A stretch of DNA of 64,000 nt from the NCBI RefSeq assembly GCF_030931715.1, contig NZ_CP133261.1:620001-684000 (forward strand), read 5' to 3'. A program made the position numbers and the translations under genes. Each line of letters starts with the position of its first letter. Positions within the stretch are counted from its first letter, which is position 1. This DNA comes from Tissierella sp. MB52-C2. Lineage in GTDB: Bacteria > Bacillota > Clostridia > Tissierellales > Tissierellaceae. This document shows positions 44,260-54,374 of this stretch, in pieces. The notes beneath the pieces are model-generated. The model was given only the letters and a program-made list of their open reading frames with translations, was not told the origin of the DNA and did no database searches.

Positions 44260-46113
44260 ATGAAAAAAAATTGGAAAATTATTACTTCATTATTGCTAGT
44301 ATTAGTGTTAGCACTAACAGCTTGCGGTAAAAAAGAAGTAAGTGGACCAAATGATGAAGAGGCTGTTGTAGACGATGGTGAAACTACTACTCAAACAGAA
44401 GATAAAGATGAAGTAGCGTCTGTAGGAGACATAAAATTACCACATCCAAGTCTTATAAAAAAAGACGGTGAGACTGTAGGCGGTACACTTAATGTTGGAT
44501 TAGTGACAGATACACCTTTTGAGGGTATTTTTAACACATTCTTGTATTCAAACAATGCGGATTCACTATTGGCATCTCCAATGAAAGGGTCATTTACTAA
44601 AGGAGGAGCAAATAGTGAGATTGTAGACGGAGGGTATTGTAACTTTGAATTCGATAAGGAAGCTAAGACTGCTACTTATAAAATCCATAAAGACCTAACT
44701 TGGTCTGATGGAGTGCCTGTAACTGTAGATGATATAATCTTTGTATATGAAAGTATTGCACATAAGGATTATCCAGGAGTAAGATTTGATACTAACTATA
44801 GAAATGTTGTAGGTATTGAAGAATATCATAATGGAACTGCGGATTCAATTTCAGGATTAAAGAAAATTGATGATAAAACACTTGAAGTATCATTCAAGGA
44901 ATTTTATCCTGGAATACTATGGGGTGCGGGTCTTACTTATAATGCTGAACCAGCACACTATTTGAAAGATATTCCATTAAAAGAAATGGAAGCTCATGAA
45001 AAAGTTAGAGTAAAACCGTTATCCTGTGGACCTTTCGTGGTTTCAAATATAGTACCGGGGGAATCAGTTGAATATATTCCAAATCCACACTGGTTTGGAG
45101 AAGAACCTAAGGTTGAAAAAATTGTTTATAAGAGAACGTCACAAGATACTGTTGTAGAGGCATTAAAGTCTGGAACATTTGACGTTATTGAAGATATCAA
45201 TGTTAATAGTTATCCCGAGTATAAGGATTTAAGCAATATTACATTAGCATCTAATATAGGTAGATCATATGGTTATATAGGATTTAAACATGGAAAATGG
45301 GATGTTGAAGCAAAAACAGTTGTACCAGATCCAACTAAGAAATTATCTGATGTAAAGCTAAGACAGGCAATAGCCTATGCTATGAATAATGAAGAAATCG
45401 CAGAAGTATTCTATAATGATTTGAGAATACCTGCTAATGCGTTGATTACACCATTCCATGCTACTTTCTGGAATGCTGCGCAAGAAAGATATGCATATAA
45501 CCCAGAAAAAGCAATGCAAATTCTTGACGAAGCTGGATATGTAGATGTAGATGGCGATGGAATGAGAGAACTTCCAAATGGTGATAAACTAAAGATCAAC
45601 TTCTTATCAATGTCAGGTGGGGATATAGCTGAACCATTAGCTCAATTTTATATCCAATGTTGGAAGGACGTAGGATTAGATGTAGAATTACAAAATGGAA
45701 GATTAATAGAAATGAATGCATTCTATGACATGGTTGAAGATGATAATGAAGATATAGATTTATACATGGCAGCTTGGAGTGTAGGTTCTAACCCAGAACC
45801 ATCTGGATTATATGGAAGAGAGGCTTTATTTAACTATTCAAGATATGCATCAGAAGAAAATGATAAATTAATAGCTGCTATTTCTTCTGAGAAAGCATTT
45901 GGAGAAGATGGAATAGATAATGATTATCTAGTGAAAGCTTATCATGATTGGCAAAAATACGTGCATGATCAAGTTGTAGTAGCACCAACTCACTATAGAG
46001 TAACCTTAACAGCACTTAATAATAGAGTTAATTACTGGGATTTAAATAAAATTAATGAGTGGGGTTGGGAGAAGGTTGGTCTATTATCCGATACTCCTGA
46101 AAAAGGAAACTAG
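44260..46113 (+). CDS. oppA: Oligopeptide-binding lipoprotein OppA
   Basis: A 617-residue family 5 substrate-binding lipoprotein. The signal ends in lipobox LTAC (Cys at about residue 22), followed by an acidic linker and a large binding domain (WSDGVPVTVDDIIFVYES is the hallmark of the family). It is the last gene of the opp operon and is expected to be the most abundant component. Two terminators follow. Confidence 0.92.
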   Translation: MKKNWKIITSLLLVLVLALTACGKKEVSGPNDEEAVVDDGETTTQTEDKDEVASVGDIKLPHPSLIKKDGETVGGTLNVGLVTDTPFEGIFNTFLYSNNADSLLASPMKGSFTKGGANSEIVDGGYCNFEFDKEAKTATYKIHKDLTWSDGVPVTVDDIIFVYESIAHKDYPGVRFDTNYRNVVGIEEYHNGTADSISGLKKIDDKTLEVSFKEFYPGILWGAGLTYNAEPAHYLKDIPLKEMEAHEKVRVKPLSCGPFVVSNIVPGESVEYIPNPHWFGEEPKVEKIVYKRTSQDTVVEALKSGTFDVIEDINVNSYPEYKDLSNITLASNIGRSYGYIGFKHGKWDVEAKTVVPDPTKKLSDVKLRQAIAYAMNNEEIAEVFYNDLRIPANALITPFHATFWNAAQERYAYNPEKAMQILDEAGYVDVDGDGMRELPNGDKLKINFLSMSGGDIAEPLAQFYIQCWKDVGLDVELQNGRLIEMNAFYDMVEDDNEDIDLYMAAWSVGSNPEPSGLYGREALFNYSRYASEENDKLIAAISSEKAFGEDGIDNDYLVKAYHDWQKYVHDQVVVAPTHYRVTLTALNNRVNYWDLNKINEWGWEKVGLLSDTPEKGN

Positions 46114-46135
46114 TAAGATTTTAATTAAGTAAATT

Positions 46136-46175
46136 AAAATAAAGTTCAATGATTTTAATCATTGAACTTTATTTT
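46136..46175 (+). terminator. Terminator of opp operon
   Basis: A 19-bp perfect stem (46136-46154 with 46157-46175) with a 2-base loop. Confidence 0.8.
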
Positions 46176-46253
46176 GATTATCAATTCTAAGATATAAAAC
46201 TTAGAAGAAAGAAGTGAACATTTAAGATTTTAAGCTAATATAAAATTAAGATT

Positions 46254-46287
46254 AAAAATCGGCACTTTTAGTAAGTGCCGATTTTTT
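46254..46287. terminator. Second hairpin between oppA and the phosphatase
   Basis: A 13-bp perfect stem AAAAATCGGCACT / AGTGCCGATTTTT with a 7-base loop. It is a tandem back-up terminator. Confidence 0.75.
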
Positions 46288-46350
46288 AATGGAATGAATT
46301 ACATCAAATTGGGTATAACTTATATAATAATAAAAAGTAAGGATGATATT

Positions 46351-47076
46351 ATGAAAAATATAGCTGCATTTTTTGATATTGATGGTACCATATTCAGAAA
46401 CTCTCTGATGATTGAACATTTTAAGAAGTTGAATAAATATGAAGTTATAGACCCTGCTATTTGGTATACAAAGGTAAAGAAAGTATATGAAGAATGGGAA
46501 AAAAGATTTGGAGACTTCGAGCTTTATTTAGAGACCTTAGCAAATGTATACCTTCAAGAATTAAAGGGAGTAAATAAAACTTATATAGAATTTATAGCCA
46601 GTCAGGTAATTAACCTTAATGGAGATATGGTATATAAATACTCTAGAGATCAGATAGAATGGCATAAAAAGCAAGGACACAAAGTGTTTTTTATTTCTGG
46701 AAGTCCAGATTTTTTAGTGTCGAAGATGGCAGAAAAATATGGTGCTACTGAATATAAAGGAACAATATATAAGGTAGATGAAGAAAATAAGTTTACAGGT
46801 GAAATAGTTAAAATGTGGGATTCAGAAAGTAAACAAAGAGTCTTAAACGAACTTATTGAAAGGTACAATGTGGATCTAGAGAAAAGTTATGCTTATGGAG
46901 ATACTACTGGAGATTTCTCCATGCTTAAAATGGTAGGAAATCCAGTTGCCATAAATCCAAATAAACCTCTTTTTTTAGCAATCAGAGAAAATGATGAATT
47001 GTCTCAGAAAACAACTATTATAGTAGAAAGAAAAGATGTAATATATAAATTGAACTCAGATGTAAAATTATTGTAA
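46351..47076 (+). CDS. HAD-IB family phosphatase
   Basis: About 242 residues from ATG 46351, preceded by AAGGATGAT. The HAD motif I is FFDIDGTIF (Asp9 and Asp11), motif II FISGSPDFL, motif III with Lys near KRVLNELIE and motif IV YAYGDTTGDFSML. HAD-IB enzymes such as phosphoserine phosphatase-like proteins act on small phosphorylated metabolites; the substrate cannot be read. It is alone, with terminators on its left. Confidence 0.85.
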   Translation: MKNIAAFFDIDGTIFRNSLMIEHFKKLNKYEVIDPAIWYTKVKKVYEEWEKRFGDFELYLETLANVYLQELKGVNKTYIEFIASQVINLNGDMVYKYSRDQIEWHKKQGHKVFFISGSPDFLVSKMAEKYGATEYKGTIYKVDEENKFTGEIVKMWDSESKQRVLNELIERYNVDLEKSYAYGDTTGDFSMLKMVGNPVAINPNKPLFLAIRENDELSQKTTIIVERKDVIYKLNSDVKLL

Positions 47077-47180
47077 CTCTATCGTAAAGACTTTTTTAAT
47101 AAAATATATTATAATTAAAACGAAAAAGGATATAATCTATATGAACTAAGAGTGAATAATTTTAATATAGGAGTGATGGA

Positions 47181-48254
47181 ATGAAAAGGACTTTTTCTTT
47201 ATTATTAGCATTAGTGCTGACACTTTCTTTATTTGGATGTAAAACAGTTATATCCAAAGACCAAAATAATGCCAATGTACCTAATGAAGATGAAAAACTA
47301 AGTAAGGATATTTTAACAATAGCAGACTATTATCCTTTTAAGGAAAATTCTTTTATGGATTATGAAGGAATAGGAAATGAATACGCAGAACAGCAAACAT
47401 TTGTAGAATTTATTGAAGATAATAAAGTGCAAATGAAAATTTTTAATCCAGGAACAGTATTTGTAAAGGTTCTAGAGTATAAAAATGGTGAATTAATAGA
47501 AGTATTTGGAGAAGGTGAATTTTATCATATTGAAAATATGCTAAATGCCAATACAAATAGTAACAATATTTTATTAAAAGAACCTTTAGAGCTTGATAAT
47601 ACTTGGAAAGATAAATCTGGAAATACAGTTAAAATCACTGGCATAGATAAAAAGATAGAAACCCCTGCAATGACTTATGATGCTTTAGAAGTAACTACTG
47701 ACTTTGGAGAAGGAAGAACCAAGAGAGACTACTATGCAAAAGACACTGGGTTAGTGGCAAGTATCTATATAGATGGTGAAATGGAAGTCAAAACTTTATT
47801 AAAAGAAGTTAGTACGAAGGGGCAAGAGATGGAAATCTTAGCTTATTATCCAACAGTCGAAGATATTTCCACTGAGTATGTTAAGCGAAATATAGAATTT
47901 AATACAAATGATAATATTGAAGATATTTTAGAAAATATTATGAAAGAACCTCCAAGTGATAAATTAGCATCTCCAATTTCAAAAAATACTAATATAAATA
48001 AGATTCACTTAAATAGAGATGCTTGGACTTTAGAAGTAGATTTTTCTAAAGAATTACTAGAAGAAATGAATGCAGGGTCTTCTTTTGAAATGGAAATCTT
48101 AAAATCTATAGTAAATACATTAGGTAAGTTTTATGATGTGGAAAAGGTATATATAACCATTGAAGGTAAACCCTATGAATCAGGTCATTTTGGTATAAAA
48201 CAAGGAGAAGCGTTTGAAGTAGATAGTTTAGATATAAAAGAATTTAGTGAATAA
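47181..48254 (+). CDS. GerMN-domain lipoprotein
   Basis: A 357-residue lipoprotein (lipobox LFGC, Cys at about residue 20) whose C-terminal ~110 residues match the GerMN (spore germination/sporulation) domain, with INKIHLNRDAWTLEVDFSKE and IVNTLGKFYDVEKVYITIEGK. A middle beta-rich region precedes it (~residues 50-220). GerM-like proteins help peptidoglycan remodelling in sporulation. SD GGAGTGATGGA. Confidence 0.85.
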   Translation: MKRTFSLLLALVLTLSLFGCKTVISKDQNNANVPNEDEKLSKDILTIADYYPFKENSFMDYEGIGNEYAEQQTFVEFIEDNKVQMKIFNPGTVFVKVLEYKNGELIEVFGEGEFYHIENMLNANTNSNNILLKEPLELDNTWKDKSGNTVKITGIDKKIETPAMTYDALEVTTDFGEGRTKRDYYAKDTGLVASIYIDGEMEVKTLLKEVSTKGQEMEILAYYPTVEDISTEYVKRNIEFNTNDNIEDILENIMKEPPSDKLASPISKNTNINKIHLNRDAWTLEVDFSKELLEEMNAGSSFEMEILKSIVNTLGKFYDVEKVYITIEGKPYESGHFGIKQGEAFEVDSLDIKEFSE

Positions 48255-48285
48255 ATAAAGATCCCTTTGAAAGGGATCTTTATTT
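48253..48285. terminator. Bidirectional terminator
   Basis: A 15-bp perfect stem (48253-48267 with 48271-48285) with a 3-base loop at the end of the GerMN gene, convergent with the small minus-strand gene. Confidence 0.85.
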
Positions 48286-48295
48286 ATTGCTGACA

Positions 48296-48412
48296 TTATT
48301 TATCATCGTTTTTATTTTCTTGTCTGTTATCATTATTGTTCTGATTTTTGTCTTGGTTTCTGTTTTGGTTTTTGTCTTGATTTCTTTTTTCATTGTTTTT
48401 ATTTTTAGCCAT
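48296..48412 (-). CDS. 38-residue Asn/Lys/Gln-rich protein
   Basis: A minus-strand ATG at 48412 has GGAGGG eight bases upstream. The 38-residue product is built almost only of Asn, Lys, Gln, Asp, Glu and Arg (MAKNKNNEKRNQDKNQ and so on, with repeated NQDKNQN units). No hydrophobic part is present. It might be a small spore-associated or disordered protein; I do not recognise a family. The low complexity and good SD are the evidence. Confidence 0.5.
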   Translation of the reverse strand: MAKNKNNEKRNQDKNQNRNQDKNQNNNDNRQENKNDDK

Positions 48413-48511
48413 TGTAAATTCCCTCCTTACATGAAAATATATTTTCATATATAGTATTACAAATAAATTGAAATTTACTCATAAATTTGGAAAAAATTTT
48501 AAATAGCTAAA

Positions 48512-50377
48512 TTAATTTTTGTTATTTTGCAATTCTAACAAAAATCGTGATGGAGAAACAGACTTATCTCCTATACGATTGGGAGTAATTAGAGATAGAT
48601 GATGTTTTGCTCTACTCATTCCTACATAAAATAATCTTCTTTCTTCTTCTATTAATTCATACTTTCCCTTTTCAGAGGCATCAACACTTGAAGATGATGG
48701 AAAATCACCATCTACTAAATCTATCATATATACTCTATCAAATTCTAAACCCTTAGCAGAGTGAACAGTAGATAGAGTTACTGCATTTTTTGTATATGAA
48801 GAGTTTCTACATAGACTATCTAAATATTTTAGCCTATTTAATAAATCATTTAGACTTCCAGTGTTATTGGCTATGAGTTTTAAATAATGTAATATAGTTT
48901 TTAAAGAGTCATAAGTATATCCAAATCTCATGGAATTTTCCTTAAGATACTTTTCATACTCTAAATCATACTCTATAAATCTAATTGCCTCAGGTGGACT
49001 TAATTTTGAAAGTTTTTTAAAATCTAATTTTAAGTCCATGAGAGTAGATCTATAGAAGTTTGATAAACCAGGAAAATCCATTATTCTATCGAATACTGAA
49101 AGATTATAGTTAAGAGTCTTTGCATAGTTAATTTGTTTCTTTGATATATATCCTTTCTTTTTATAATAAATACTTTCATATACAGCCATATTACTTGTAT
49201 CATTGGAAAATATAATAAAGTTTATTACATCCTGTATAAGCCAATGGCTAAAGAATTTAACTTTAACATCACGGATATAAAATGGAATCTGATATCTTTC
49301 AAAAAATTCTATAAGACCAACGGAGGATAGATTATTTCTATAGAGTATACAACATTTAGACAGCTCCCTGTCTTTTAGATCATCTATTATATATTTATAT
49401 TGTTCGCTAATGGAATTAACTTTTATTACGCTAATAGGTTCAATAAATTTATTGCTTGTTCTAATATTTTTATTATATCTTAATTTGTTTCTTCTAATGA
49501 ATTCATTACATACTGAGACGATATTTTTTGAGGAACGATAATTGTCTTCCATAAAAAACACCTTTCCTTTAGGATAGATATTATTAAAATTTAGTAATCC
49601 CTTTGGATATGCACCTCTAAATCCATATATAGATTGATCATCATCTGCTACTATGAATAAATTGTTCTTAGGACTTGAGATTAACTTTATTATTTCCATT
49701 TGAATTTTTGAAGTATCTTGTCCTTCATCTACTTGCAAAAAGTCATATTTATTACGATATTTTTCTAATATATGCTTGTTTTCTCTAAGAATTTCTAGAG
49801 ATAGGGTCAGCATATCATCAAAATCGATTAGGTTATTGTCTCTTTTATACTTTTCATATGTATTATATATAGTTTTAAAATTCTCAATATCAATTTTGTT
49901 ATTTTTTAAAAATTCTTCTGCTGTAATCATCATGTTTTTAATATATCCTGTGGCATTTAGCAAAGCCTCTAATTTTTCCTCAGTGATATATTGTTGATTT
50001 ATATCAAGATATATTTTTTTTATTAAATTAAATTTATTTAGCCGCTCTTTTTCACCCTCAACTAAAGTATATTTAATTCTATTTGTATAAGCATATTCTC
50101 TAATTAGACTAAAACAGAAACTATGAATTGTGGAAAACTCAATAGGAATAGAAGATATGTCCCCAAATAATTGGCTAAATCTTGACTTCATATCTCTAGC
50201 AGAAGCTTTGCTAAAGGTTATAGACAAGATTTTTTCTGGACTTATTCTATGATTTAAAATTAGATTAGCAGTTCTATGTATTAGAACTGTAGTCTTACCT
50301 GCACCAGGTACTGCTAATATTAAAGCAGGACCTCTTACATGCTCCACCGCATTTTGTTGTTCTATACTTAAATTCAT
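48512..50377 (-). CDS. UvrD/PcrA-like DNA helicase
   Basis: About 621 residues from ATG 50377, with AGGTG seven bases upstream. Superfamily 1 motifs are visible: Walker A AVPGAGKTTVL, motif II DEGQDTSKIQ, motif III DDDQSIYGFRGA and motif VI FYVGMSRAKHHLSL. It is shorter than housekeeping PcrA (~730 residues), so it is a UvrD-like variant rather than clear pcrA. It is monocistronic. Confidence 0.87.
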   Translation of the reverse strand: MNLSIEQQNAVEHVRGPALILAVPGAGKTTVLIHRTANLILNHRISPEKILSITFSKASARDMKSRFSQLFGDISSIPIEFSTIHSFCFSLIREYAYTNRIKYTLVEGEKERLNKFNLIKKIYLDINQQYITEEKLEALLNATGYIKNMMITAEEFLKNNKIDIENFKTIYNTYEKYKRDNNLIDFDDMLTLSLEILRENKHILEKYRNKYDFLQVDEGQDTSKIQMEIIKLISSPKNNLFIVADDDQSIYGFRGAYPKGLLNFNNIYPKGKVFFMEDNYRSSKNIVSVCNEFIRRNKLRYNKNIRTSNKFIEPISVIKVNSISEQYKYIIDDLKDRELSKCCILYRNNLSSVGLIEFFERYQIPFYIRDVKVKFFSHWLIQDVINFIIFSNDTSNMAVYESIYYKKKGYISKKQINYAKTLNYNLSVFDRIMDFPGLSNFYRSTLMDLKLDFKKLSKLSPPEAIRFIEYDLEYEKYLKENSMRFGYTYDSLKTILHYLKLIANNTGSLNDLLNRLKYLDSLCRNSSYTKNAVTLSTVHSAKGLEFDRVYMIDLVDGDFPSSSSVDASEKGKYELIEEERRLFYVGMSRAKHHLSLITPNRIGDKSVSPSRFLLELQNNKN

Positions 50378-50514
50378 TCCTACACCTACTTTTTTAATAA
50401 TCATCTATATTTTAACATAAAAAGGATATAAGTAGTATAATTATATAAAGCTATAAAATTGTAGACATTAAGGTAATAATATTATTTAATAAAAAAATTC
50501 ACAGAGGTGAAGAG

Positions 50515-51072
50515 ATGAAAGGTAAACTAAAAAGATTCGATGATTTTCTTATAAACTTAATTAACATAAAGATGAGCCATAAGTATTTAGATACTATTAT
50601 GTCTAAGGCCACAAATTTGGGTGGAGCAATATTTTCTTCCCTATTAGTCTTAACTTTAATACTAATAGGAAGTAGTTATGTAAAACTTATAGGGTTTGAA
50701 ATCTTGGGAGTCATGATTATTAGCCAAATCATAACCCATACTCTAAAAATTCTTTTAAGTAGAGAAAGACCATATAATATTATAGAACATTTAAATACCT
50801 TTGGCATTGATTTAAAGGATTATTCCTTTCCATCAGGTCATACTACTGCAAGTTTCTCTATTGCCGCAACCATAGCCTTAAATATTCCAAGGTTATCCAT
50901 ATTAGTATTTACTATTGCCATGATTATTGGAGTTTCTAGAATATATTTAGGAGTTCACTATCCTACCGATGTGGCAGCAGGTATATTGGTAGGCTGTCTT
51001 ACATCTATTGCAGTACATTTTTATTTGCTAGAATTTATATATAATATGGCAGAGACTCTAGGCATAAAATGA
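50515..51072 (+). CDS. PAP2 family phosphatase
   Basis: A 185-residue membrane phosphatase of the PAP2/undecaprenyl-pyrophosphatase type. The three active-site motifs are KILLSRERPY, FPSGHTTASFS and SRIYLGVHYPTDV; about five helices. It may recycle undecaprenyl or phosphatidylglycerol phosphates. Confidence 0.9.
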   Translation: MKGKLKRFDDFLINLINIKMSHKYLDTIMSKATNLGGAIFSSLLVLTLILIGSSYVKLIGFEILGVMIISQIITHTLKILLSRERPYNIIEHLNTFGIDLKDYSFPSGHTTASFSIAATIALNIPRLSILVFTIAMIIGVSRIYLGVHYPTDVAAGILVGCLTSIAVHFYLLEFIYNMAETLGIK

Positions 51073-51137
51073 TAGATTAAAAAAGGATAATAGTGGTATA
51101 TATTGTATAACTTTATATTATCTAAGGGGGTTTGGGT

Positions 51138-51953
51138 ATGTTAATGACTAATTTTTTAAGGGAAAGGAAATCTGTAAGAGAGTTTAAAAACAAAAAAATA
51201 GATGTAGACGTATTATCTGATATTAAAGTTTATCTGGAATCAATAGAGAATGAGGAGAATAATGGAAGTGTAAGATTTAGCTTATATGAATATGGTGAAA
51301 AGTTATATAATGAACTAAAAGGGGTTGGTGGATATTCGGGAGTAATGATTGAAAGCCCTCATTATATAACTCTAGAACTAATGAATAATCAAGAAAGTAG
51401 TATAATATCTAGTGCATATTATATGGAGAAAGTAATAACTAAATTAAATAATCTTGGTATTGATACTTGTTGGGTAAGTATAGGGAATGTGGAACAAGAC
51501 AAAAAACTTCAGATATTTGGAGAAATAATAGGTGAAATTAACTATATCTTAGCCATAGGATATGGAAAAGCAAGAAATCCTTTTGTAAATGACCCTATTA
51601 GCGATAGAATCGGCGTCGAAGACTTAGTATTTATCGACAAAATAGGGAACCCTCCTGAAGGAGATGAACTGGAGAATAGGGGGTTAGATGATTTATTTTA
51701 TTATGTAAGATTCGCACCATCTGCTTTCAACAAGCAACCATGGAGATTTTTACTTAAAAAAGATAAAGTAAACTTACTAATTAAATATAATGATAAAGAG
51801 AAACCAAGTCTTATGGATGCAGGAATAATAATGTATTATTTTGAATACTTAGCTAATTCAATTGGAATAAATAGTAAATGGGAGTTAATTAAGGATATGG
51901 TAGTAGTAGAAGAAGATATTTGCTATAAATATATAGGAGAATTTAAATTATAA
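51138..51953 (+). CDS. Nitroreductase family protein (TM1586-like)
   Basis: About 271 residues from ATG 51138, seven bases after AAGGGGG. It begins FLRERKSVREFKNKKI and has a second nitroreductase-like half (RFAPSAFNKQPWRFLLKKDKV), typical of the putative TM1586 nitroreductases, which bind FMN. The substrate is unknown. Confidence 0.78.
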   Translation: MLMTNFLRERKSVREFKNKKIDVDVLSDIKVYLESIENEENNGSVRFSLYEYGEKLYNELKGVGGYSGVMIESPHYITLELMNNQESSIISSAYYMEKVITKLNNLGIDTCWVSIGNVEQDKKLQIFGEIIGEINYILAIGYGKARNPFVNDPISDRIGVEDLVFIDKIGNPPEGDELENRGLDDLFYYVRFAPSAFNKQPWRFLLKKDKVNLLIKYNDKEKPSLMDAGIIMYYFEYLANSIGINSKWELIKDMVVVEEDICYKYIGEFKL

Positions 51954-51964
51954 AAAGCACTTTT

Positions 51965-52080
51965 TGATATGATACTTCCAAAGTAGACAGCCTAATTAAT
52001 TAAAAACAGACTATCTACTTGGAGGTATTTTTAATGGGAAGAAAATTGAAGTATAGTAAAGAGAAAATTAGCTTAAACTG
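51965..52080 (+). mobile_element. IS3-like 5' remnant
   Basis: A short stretch resembles the left end of an IS3-family element: CTTCCAAAGTAGACAG...CTATCTACTTGGAGG forms an inverted pair, followed by a 15-codon start MGRKLKYSKEKIS that ends in a stop. The remaining transposase is absent. The resemblance is by eye, so the family is tentative. Confidence 0.4.
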
Positions 52081-52103
52081 ATTCCATAGAAGCTTCTTTG
52101 ATA

Positions 52104-52161
52104 TTGACAAAAATCAATTCCTATCATATAATTATATTAACATATGAATGGTTGTTCATAT
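52104..52161 (+). promoter_or_regulatory. Promoter and operator-like repeat of the Zn/Cd ATPase gene
   Basis: A perfect TTGACA (52104-52109), 17-bp spacer and TATAAT (52127-52132) are followed at 52142-52161 by a perfect 7-6-7 inverted repeat, ATATGAA...TTCATAT. ArsR/SmtB-type metal sensors bind this kind of repeat just after the promoter. No such regulator gene is seen nearby. Confidence 0.7.
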
Positions 52162-52188
52162 ATTAATATGTAATTGGGGGGACACAAT

Positions 52189-54303
52189 ATGAAGCAGATC
52201 GAATTAGAATTAGATGGACTTAATTGTGCTGGTTGTGCGGGAAAAATAGAAAAACTTTCTAATGAACTAGATGGAGTCGAAACTGCTAGTTTAGATTTTG
52301 TATCTAAAAAATTAAAGATTAATGTAAAAGAAGATGAAAAAGCACCTATAATAACTGAAGAAATAAAGAGAATTGTAAATAAACTGGAACCTCATGTAAA
52401 GGTAATAGATAAAACAGAAATAGACCATCATGGTCACGACCACGATCACCACCATGATCATGGTGATGTAGGCAAAAAGGAAATTATTAAATTGATTATA
52501 GGTGGATTATTATTTATACTCCCTTATCTTTTAAAACTAGAGGGAACACCAAGACTAATGGTCTATGCTCTTTCTTATGTTATAGTAGGGTATGAAGTAA
52601 TACTAATAGCAGTAAAGAATATAATGGCTGGGATACCTTTTGATGAAAACTTTTTAATGACTATAGCTACCATAGGAGCATTTATAATAGGGGAGTATCC
52701 AGAAGGGGTAGCAGTTATGTTATTTTATCAAGTAGGAGAAATGTTTCAAGGAATGGCAGTTAATCATTCAAGAAAATCCATATCTTCTCTATTAGATATA
52801 CGTCCAGATTCAGCTAATTTAGAAAAAGATGGAGAAACTATAGTAGTAAACCCTAATGAAGTAAATATTGGCGATACTGTAATTGTAAGACCGGGAGAAA
52901 AAGTTCCATTAGATGGAATTATAATAGAAGGTGAATCTTCTTTAGATACTTCAAATATAACTGGTGAATCAGTTCCAAGAAATGTAGGAGTTAATGATAA
53001 TGTTTTATCTGGAACTGTAAATAATCATGGATTATTAAAAATTAGAGTAACAAAGAAATTTGGAGAGTCTACTGTATCAAAGATACTTGATTTAGTAGAA
53101 AATGCCTCAAGTAAGAAGGCTCCAACAGAAAAATTCATTACTAAATTTGCTAGATATTATACTCCAGTAGTAGTATTTGCAGCATTGGCCATAGTCATAG
53201 TGCCAACTGTATTTATGGGTGGAGATTTAAGACAATGGGCTTATACTGCTTGTGTATTCTTAGTTATATCCTGCCCTTGTGCTTTAGTTATATCTATTCC
53301 ATTAGGTTTCTTTGGCGGAATTGGTGGCTCATCTAAGGCTGGAATACTAATAAAGGGCGGAAACTATTTAGAAGCTTTAAATGACGTAGACACAATAGTA
53401 TTTGATAAAACAGGGACTATTACTAAAGGTACATTTAAAGTAACAGAAATAATTTCTTATGGAGGATATTCAAAGGACGAAATACTAGAACTAGCTGCAT
53501 ATGGAGAGAGTCATTCAAATCATCCTATTGGTAAATCCATATTAGATGCATATAATAAAGAAATAAATAAGGAGTATATAAAATCATATAAAGAAATACC
53601 AGGTAAAGGAATAGAGGTATTTATAGATGGAGAAGAAGTTATACTAGGAAATAAAAAAATATTTGATGAAAAAAATATAAAGGTAGAAAAAGCCGATTCT
53701 ATAGGTACTGTAGTATATATAGGAAAGAATAATAAGCATATAGGTACAATTATAGTATCTGATGAATTGAAAGATAGTGTAGTGGAAGATATTAAAAAAT
53801 TAAAGGCTTTAGGAATTAAAAGAACTATTATGCTTTCAGGAGATAATGAAAGTACCGCTAAGAAGGTAGGAGAATTAGTGGGCTTAGATAAAATATATGG
53901 AAATCTTCTCCCACAAGATAAGGTTAGCAAATTCGAAGATATAGTTAAGGATAGTAATGGTAGAGTAGCCTTTGTAGGAGATGGAGTAAATGACGCACCA
54001 GTTCTTGCTAGAGCAGATGTAGGTATAGCTATGGGTGGTTTAGGCTCAGATGCTGCCATAGAAGCTTCTGACATAGTTATTATGACAGATGAAGTAGGAA
54101 AAATTGCTACAGGAATTAAAATCGCTAGAAATACTAAGAAAATAGTTACTCAAAATATTGTATTGGCATTAGGATTAAAAATTATAGTTCTAATATTAGG
54201 AGTCATAGGAATGGCTACTATGTGGGAAGCAGTGTTTGCAGATGTTGGAGTATCTATTATAGCCATATTAAATTCAATAAGAGCATTAAAAATAGAGGAA
54301 TAA
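52189..54303 (+). CDS. zntA: P-type Zn2+/Cd2+/Pb2+ efflux ATPase (ZntA/CadA-like)
   Basis: About 704 residues from ATG 52189, right after GGGGGG. The N-terminal metal-binding domain has GLNCAGCAGK (Cys13 and Cys16), then a His/Asp-rich strip (residues 80-91, HHGHDHDHHHDH). The membrane metal site is SCPCALVIS, the phosphorylation site DKTGT, and the hinge GDGVNDAPVL. It exports divalent soft metals to protect the cell. Confidence 0.92.
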   Translation: MKQIELELDGLNCAGCAGKIEKLSNELDGVETASLDFVSKKLKINVKEDEKAPIITEEIKRIVNKLEPHVKVIDKTEIDHHGHDHDHHHDHGDVGKKEIIKLIIGGLLFILPYLLKLEGTPRLMVYALSYVIVGYEVILIAVKNIMAGIPFDENFLMTIATIGAFIIGEYPEGVAVMLFYQVGEMFQGMAVNHSRKSISSLLDIRPDSANLEKDGETIVVNPNEVNIGDTVIVRPGEKVPLDGIIIEGESSLDTSNITGESVPRNVGVNDNVLSGTVNNHGLLKIRVTKKFGESTVSKILDLVENASSKKAPTEKFITKFARYYTPVVVFAALAIVIVPTVFMGGDLRQWAYTACVFLVISCPCALVISIPLGFFGGIGGSSKAGILIKGGNYLEALNDVDTIVFDKTGTITKGTFKVTEIISYGGYSKDEILELAAYGESHSNHPIGKSILDAYNKEINKEYIKSYKEIPGKGIEVFIDGEEVILGNKKIFDEKNIKVEKADSIGTVVYIGKNNKHIGTIIVSDELKDSVVEDIKKLKALGIKRTIMLSGDNESTAKKVGELVGLDKIYGNLLPQDKVSKFEDIVKDSNGRVAFVGDGVNDAPVLARADVGIAMGGLGSDAAIEASDIVIMTDEVGKIATGIKIARNTKKIVTQNIVLALGLKIIVLILGVIGMATMWEAVFADVGVSIIAILNSIRALKIEE

Positions 54304-54319
54304 TAATTCCTCTATTTTT
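54288..54319 (+). terminator. Terminator overlapping the ATPase stop
   Basis: AAAAATAGAGGAAT pairs with ATTCCTCTATTTTT around AATA; it begins inside the last codons of the ATPase gene. Confidence 0.8.
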
Positions 54320-54374
54320 TTTAGTATAAAATGTGGTAGACTATAGGTAGTATAAAACTTAAGAGGTGGTTTTA

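Noticed and set aside
53520-54074. Minus-strand open frame of 184 codons inside zntA
   Set aside because: Opposite strand of a clear P-type ATPase; product is Ser/Pro/Ile-rich without motif.
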